A stretch of 9,944 nucleotides of DNA. Origin: JANNRW01 sp031401815 (GTDB lineage: Bacteria; Desulfobacterota; Desulfuromonadia; Geobacterales; DSM-12255). Shown here piece after piece: positions 7,183 to 9,944 of the stretch. Both the position numbers and the translations under genes were made by a program. Numbering within the stretch: the stretch's first letter is position 1; every line of letters starts with the position of its first letter. The DNA lies in NCBI GenBank assembly GCA_031401815.1, contig JANNRW010000244.1, forward strand, positions 1 to 9,944. The letters run 5' to 3'. The notes under the pieces were generated by a model. That model did no database searches, was not told the DNA's origin, and worked only from the letters and a program-made list of their open reading frames with translations.

Positions 7183-8322
7183 ATGGATGCATATATAACT
7201 GATATTGCCGCATTTCTTCCCAATAAGCCGGTTGACAACTTGAATATTGAGAAGGTTCTCGGTATGATTCATCAGACCCCTTCGCGTACCAGAGGGGTCA
7301 TTCTGAGAAACAACAAGATCAGGGAGCGTTACTATGCCATTAACCCTGAAACCGGGTCAATTACACATACCAATGCCCAGCTTACTGCCGAAGCAATCCG
7401 CCGCTTGCGCCCTTACAAAGAGTTCAAAATGGATGAGATAGAGTGTCTGGTTTGCGGCACATCTTCCCCGGATCAGCTTATGCCGGGGCACGGATTGATG
7501 GTTCATGGCGAGCTGGGGAGCTCCCCCTGCGAGGTTTCCAGCATGTCCGGCATATGTCTCTCAGGGGTAAGCGCTTTAAAATATGCTGCCATGAATGTTG
7601 CGCTCGGGCTTACCGGTAATGCCGTTGCAACAGGATCGGAGCTGGCTTCTACATTCATGCGGGCAAAGCTTTTTTCTGCTGTTACTCCCGAACGGGCGTC
7701 CGAGTTGGAGGCACAGCCTGTCATAGCCTTTGATGCCGACTTTTTGCGCTGGATGCTCTCTGACGGCGCAGGTGCGGCTTTTCTTTCCCGTTCACCATCA
7801 AAGGATGGTATTTCACTGAAAATCGAGTGGATTGAGCACCTCTCCTTTGCGAATGAGCTAGAAACCTGCATGTACAGCGGAGCTGTAAAAAATGACGATG
7901 GTAGCATTTCGGGCTGGCGTTCTCTTGACTGGTCAGTTGCTGATGCCTCATTTCTGGTCAAACAGGATGTGAAGCTCCTGAATCGCGAAATTATCAGCAC
8001 AATTGTGAACAGAACCCTGACCAGGGTAGTTGCGAAACACTCCATCTCTCCCGGTGATATTGACTGGTTTCTTCCTCACTATTCGTCTGACTTTTTCAGA
8101 CAGAAACTTCATGATCAGATGGGAGAGATCGATTTTTCAATTCCGCAGGAGCGCTGGTTCACCAATCTTGAGACCAAGGGGAATACTGGCGCTGCTTCAA
8201 TATACATCATGCTGGAAGATCTGTTTCATTCAGGCCGTCTTGAGAAAGGCGAGACCATCCTCTGCATGATTCCGGAAAGCGGAAGATTTTCTGTGGCATA
8301 CATGCTTCTTAAAGTTGTTTAG
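7183..8322 (+). CDS. StlD/DarB-family beta-ketoacyl synthase III
   Basis: Seen: 379 residues from ATG 7183. This is a thiolase-fold ketosynthase with the KAS III triad: C125 in MSGICLSG, H299 in LPHYSS and N334 in GNTGAAS. N-terminal and middle segments such as ITDIAAFLPNKPV, CGTSSPDQLMPGHG and LSDGAGA match what I know of the StlD/DarB group. Known: DarB and StlD condense two acyl-derived chains into a cyclohexanedione or dialkylresorcinol, the cores of flexirubin-like pigments and stilbenes; DarA-type aromatases and acyl carrier proteins usually accompany them. Here neither is visible in the window. Context: last gene of the operon with the fusion protein and radical SAM enzyme. Inference: it makes the lipid or polyketide scaffold that its neighbours decorate. 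An ordinary FabH role is unlikely given the sequence group and neighbours. The product itself is not determined. Confidence 0.88.
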   Translation: MDAYITDIAAFLPNKPVDNLNIEKVLGMIHQTPSRTRGVILRNNKIRERYYAINPETGSITHTNAQLTAEAIRRLRPYKEFKMDEIECLVCGTSSPDQLMPGHGLMVHGELGSSPCEVSSMSGICLSGVSALKYAAMNVALGLTGNAVATGSELASTFMRAKLFSAVTPERASELEAQPVIAFDADFLRWMLSDGAGAAFLSRSPSKDGISLKIEWIEHLSFANELETCMYSGAVKNDDGSISGWRSLDWSVADASFLVKQDVKLLNREIISTIVNRTLTRVVAKHSISPGDIDWFLPHYSSDFFRQKLHDQMGEIDFSIPQERWFTNLETKGNTGAASIYIMLEDLFHSGRLEKGETILCMIPESGRFSVAYMLLKVV

Positions 8323-8347
8323 GGTTCTGGGCTGTTTTCCAGAGCTT

Positions 8348-8376
8348 CGTTACATTCTCTTTGTGGAACGTTACAT
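8348..8376 (+). repeat. Pair of CGTTACAT direct repeats
   Basis: Identical octamers at 8348-8355 and 8369-8376 are 21 bases apart, about two helical turns, in the gap before the transglycosylase gene. They may be a tandem protein-binding site, but two short copies can arise by chance. Confidence 0.25.
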
Positions 8377-8377
8377 G

Positions 8378-8411
8378 ATCAGTAAATAATCAGAGTTGTG
8401 ACATTACTGAT
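8378..8411. repeat. 8-bp perfect inverted repeat
   Basis: ATCAGTAA (8378-8385) and TTACTGAT (8404-8411) are perfect complements around 18 bases. No T-run follows. It lies upstream of the candidate promoter at 8436-8464 and could be an activator or repressor site. No clear terminator for the ketosynthase operon was found in this gap. Confidence 0.3.
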
Positions 8412-8435
8412 TCCGGAGAAAATACAGATTGCAGC

Positions 8436-8464
8436 TTGTATTACCGGTTCATTTATTCTATAAG
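8436..8464 (+). promoter_or_regulatory. Candidate promoter for the transglycosylase-pgsA unit
   Basis: TTGTAT (8436-8441) and TATAAG (8459-8464) are separated by 17 bases. The -10 box matches consensus at five of six positions, the -35 at three. The start point would be near 8471, leaving a very short leader before ATG 8485. Confidence 0.4.
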
Positions 8465-8484
8465 TAATAGAACATGGTGAATTT

Positions 8485-9084
8485 ATGAAGAGTTTTTTTC
8501 TACTACCCATACTGCTGCTGATTATTATCCTTGTATCTCCACCCTTATCTTTGGCCGATATTTACAGGTTCGAAGACTCGGAGGGGGGGCTTCATTTTAC
8601 TGATGCGCCAACAGATAAACGCTTCAAAATTTTCATGAGAGATTTTGAGAAGGACAGGCGCCTCAGAACTAATTTCGGATTTAAGCGATTTACACGAAAT
8701 CCTTCTGAATTTGATCCGATTATCTCATCCACTGCCATGGAGTTTGGAGTTGATAAATCTCTTGTAAAGGCAGTTATTCATGCCGAGTCTGGCTATAATC
8801 CAAATGCAGTCTCCAGCAAGGGCGCCACAGGTCTTATGCAGTTGATGCCCGGAACAGCTCAGGATTTGAAAGTGTATGACTCTTTTAACCCGGCCGATAA
8901 TATCAGGGGAGGTGTCAGATATCTGCGCTTCCTTCTCGATACTTTCAAGGGTGATGTAACCCTTGCCCTTGCTGCATACAATGCCGGACTTGGCAAAGTG
9001 GCAAAATTCGGGGGCATTCCTCCTTACCTGGAGACTCGCAACTACGTAAGCAAAGTGTTAAACTACCGTAAGTCTTATCAATAG
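8485..9084 (+). CDS. Secreted DUF4124 - lytic transglycosylase (SLT family) protein
   Basis: Seen: 199 residues. A signal peptide occupies residues 1-24, with a hydrophobic core and likely cleavage after LSLA. A DUF4124 segment follows (IYRFEDSEGG...FTDAP, about 26-43), then a basic linker and an SLT domain from about 75. The SLT domain has the catalytic glutamate E101 in HAESGYNP, the GLMQLMPGTA motif at 116-125 and AYNAGLGKV at 164-172. Known: these enzymes cleave the peptidoglycan glycan strand to leave 1,6-anhydro-MurNAc ends, in the periplasm. The size is usual for small SLT proteins with this domain order. Context: own promoter candidate upstream, and pgsA begins 47 bases downstream, probably co-transcribed. 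A weak GGTGA at 8476-8480 is the only Shine-Dalgarno candidate. A G7 run at 8583-8589 lies in the DUF4124 segment. It could also serve a secretion or pilus machine rather than general wall turnover. Confidence 0.93.
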   Translation: MKSFFLLPILLLIIILVSPPLSLADIYRFEDSEGGLHFTDAPTDKRFKIFMRDFEKDRRLRTNFGFKRFTRNPSEFDPIISSTAMEFGVDKSLVKAVIHAESGYNPNAVSSKGATGLMQLMPGTAQDLKVYDSFNPADNIRGGVRYLRFLLDTFKGDVTLALAAYNAGLGKVAKFGGIPPYLETRNYVSKVLNYRKSYQ

Positions 9085-9131
9085 CTGTATGTTTTGTCCT
9101 ACGCTCCTTATTTTCTAACAGGTTATATTTA

Positions 9132-9731
9132 ATGTCTGAATCTGAAGTAAATCAAAACTCAATCTGGAATCCACCCAATATTCTTACCTTGATACGGATT
9201 GCAGTGATACCTGTAATGGTCATTCTGCTTATGACGGATACCAGGCAGACCTGTTTCTGGGCAGCGGCGCTTTTTTCTGCTGCTGCGTTTACTGATTGGC
9301 TGGACGGGTATCTTGCCAGACGAATGTGTATTGTTACGGTATTTGGAAAATTTCTCGACCCGATTGCCGACAAACTTATCGTAATGGCAGCACTGATCAT
9401 GATAATTCCTTATGGTCGGGCACCAGCATGGATGGTTCTGGTCATTCTCGGGCGGGAGATAATCATAACCGGATTAAGAGGCATTGCATCTTCAGAAGGG
9501 ATTGTTATAGCAGCAAGTGATCTTGGAAAATTCAAGACTATATTTCAGATTGTCGCCATAATTGCCCTTCTTCTCCATTATGAGTATCAATGGTTTTTTT
9601 CTGTGGAACATCCTCTTCTTGTTGTGAACATGCACAACGTCGGAATGTTTTATCTCTGGATTGCCTTCATCATAACCGTCTGGTCAGGAATTGATTATCT
9701 TGCTAAATTCATTAGAGTAATTGCGAAGTGA
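9132..9731 (+). CDS. pgsA: CDP-diacylglycerol--glycerol-3-phosphate 3-phosphatidyltransferase
   Basis: Seen: 199 residues with several membrane segments. The CDP-alcohol phosphatidyltransferase signature D-x2-DG-x2-AR-x8-G-x3-D-x3-D is complete, running from TDWLDGYLAR to GKFLDPIAD (about residues 55-80). The early PNILTLIRIAVIPV segment is typical of PgsA. Known: it makes phosphatidylglycerophosphate from CDP-diacylglycerol and glycerol-3-phosphate at the inner membrane, the committed step to phosphatidylglycerol and cardiolipin. The length is normal for the family. Context: 47 bases after the transglycosylase gene, with a weak AGG at 9120-9122 before ATG 9132. It is followed by a strong promoter of the same orientation. 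The assignment to PgsA rather than phosphatidylserine synthase rests on length and the N-terminal motif. Confidence 0.93.
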   Translation: MSESEVNQNSIWNPPNILTLIRIAVIPVMVILLMTDTRQTCFWAAALFSAAAFTDWLDGYLARRMCIVTVFGKFLDPIADKLIVMAALIMIIPYGRAPAWMVLVILGREIIITGLRGIASSEGIVIAASDLGKFKTIFQIVAIIALLLHYEYQWFFSVEHPLLVVNMHNVGMFYLWIAFIITVWSGIDYLAKFIRVIAK

Positions 9732-9741
9732 TTCAATAATC

Positions 9742-9777
9742 CTGTTTGTCATTTCCTTCTGCGATAAACAGTTTATC
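9742..9777. repeat. Overlapping palindromes between pgsA and the rRNA-type promoter
   Basis: GATAAAC-A-GTTTATC (9763-9777) is a perfect 7-bp palindrome with one central base. Its left part can instead pair with CTGTTTGTC (9742-9750) to form a 9-bp stem with one wobble. The latter could end pgsA transcripts, though the tail (TTTATCTACC) is not a good T-run; the former looks like a protein-binding site centred about 50 bases upstream of the -35 box. Confidence 0.35.
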
Positions 9778-9787
9778 TACCTGCGTT

Positions 9788-9847
9788 TCAAAAAAAGCCA
9801 TACGATTGAAAAAAAGAGTTGACTGCTAGGGCGAGGTTAGTTATATT
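9788..9847 (+). promoter_or_regulatory. Strong promoter with A-tracts, probably for an rRNA operon
   Basis: TTGACT (9819-9824) and TATATT (9842-9847) are 17 bases apart, each with five of six consensus bases. Runs of A at about 9789-9796 and 9810-9815 lie just upstream, like an UP element. The start point would be near 9854. Confidence 0.75.
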
Positions 9848-9853
9848 GCCAAT

Positions 9854-9944
9854 TCTGCTGCGGGGCGTGGCAGGAAGAGCTGGTCTTTGAAAACTGAATA
9901 GTAGGAAAGTAGATGTGGGTAAATAAGAACACAAATGGAACTGC
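9854..9944 (+). other. rRNA operon leader with boxA-like sequence (16S gene beyond the window)
   Basis: TGGTCTTTGAAAACTGAATAG (from 9881) resembles boxA (consensus TGCTCTTTAA) and the sequence commonly found just before bacterial 16S genes. NusB/NusE would bind this RNA to prevent premature termination. No 16S 5' end is visible before 9944, so the rRNA identity is an inference from leader and promoter. Confidence 0.68.

Noticed and set aside
7503..8045. 180-codon open frame on the - strand inside the ketosynthase gene
   Set aside because: It is fully antisense to a gene with intact catalytic motifs, and its translation is low complexity with many Ser and Ala residues.
8326..8343. TCTGG/CCAGA hairpin just after the ketosynthase stop as a terminator
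   Set aside because: The stem is only 5 bp with an 8-base loop, and no T-run follows, so it cannot be supported as an intrinsic terminator.

Overview
The window reads as part of a Geobacter-like chromosome (Desulfuromonadota/Geobacterales). The evidence is moderate G+C, the style of the multidomain lipid and envelope proteins, and dense ATGA-coupled operons. This assignment is inference, because no rRNA or other taxonomic marker lies inside the window. All nine recognised genes are on the + strand. I see no insertion sequence, CRISPR array, tRNA or phage gene.

Region 1 (about 20-2995) is a tightly packed run of three genes. The first two are peptidase-U32-family proteins whose cysteine patterns match, respectively, UbiU and UbiV. 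Those proteins form the O2-independent [4Fe-4S] hydroxylase pair of anaerobic ubiquinone synthesis. The third gene is an ABC-2 type export permease whose start overlaps the stop of the UbiV-like gene. The first gene lacks the usual N-terminal barrel strand, and an in-frame stop lies just before it at the window edge.

Region 2 (about 2996-3168) is a non-coding gap. It holds a long inverted repeat overlapping a good -35 box, a promoter candidate and a weak terminator-like hairpin.

Region 3 (3169-8322) is a three-gene operon. It starts with a 902-residue fusion of two membrane helices, a NodB-type deacetylase, a SAM methyltransferase, a DPM1/ArnC-like GT2 glycosyltransferase and a DUF2062 membrane domain. 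A B12-binding radical SAM enzyme and a StlD/DarB-family ketosynthase III with an intact Cys-His-Asn triad follow. DarB-type enzymes build dialkylresorcinol or cyclohexanedione cores from two acyl chains. Together with region 1 this looks like the end of a cluster that makes, hydroxylates, methylates, glycosylates and exports an unusual lipid or polyketide in an anaerobe. No DarA-type aromatase, acyl carrier protein or ABC ATPase is visible here.

Region 4 (8323-9731) appears to be ordinary housekeeping: a secreted DUF4124-lytic transglycosylase and pgsA (phosphatidylglycerophosphate synthase), behind their own promoter candidate. Region 5 (9732-9944) carries A-tracts, a near-consensus promoter and a boxA-like antitermination sequence. 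This is the usual leader of an rRNA operon, whose 16S gene would begin just past the window end.

The most interesting idea is that a UbiU/UbiV-like pair has been recruited to a DarB-type lipid pathway as an anaerobic ring hydroxylase.
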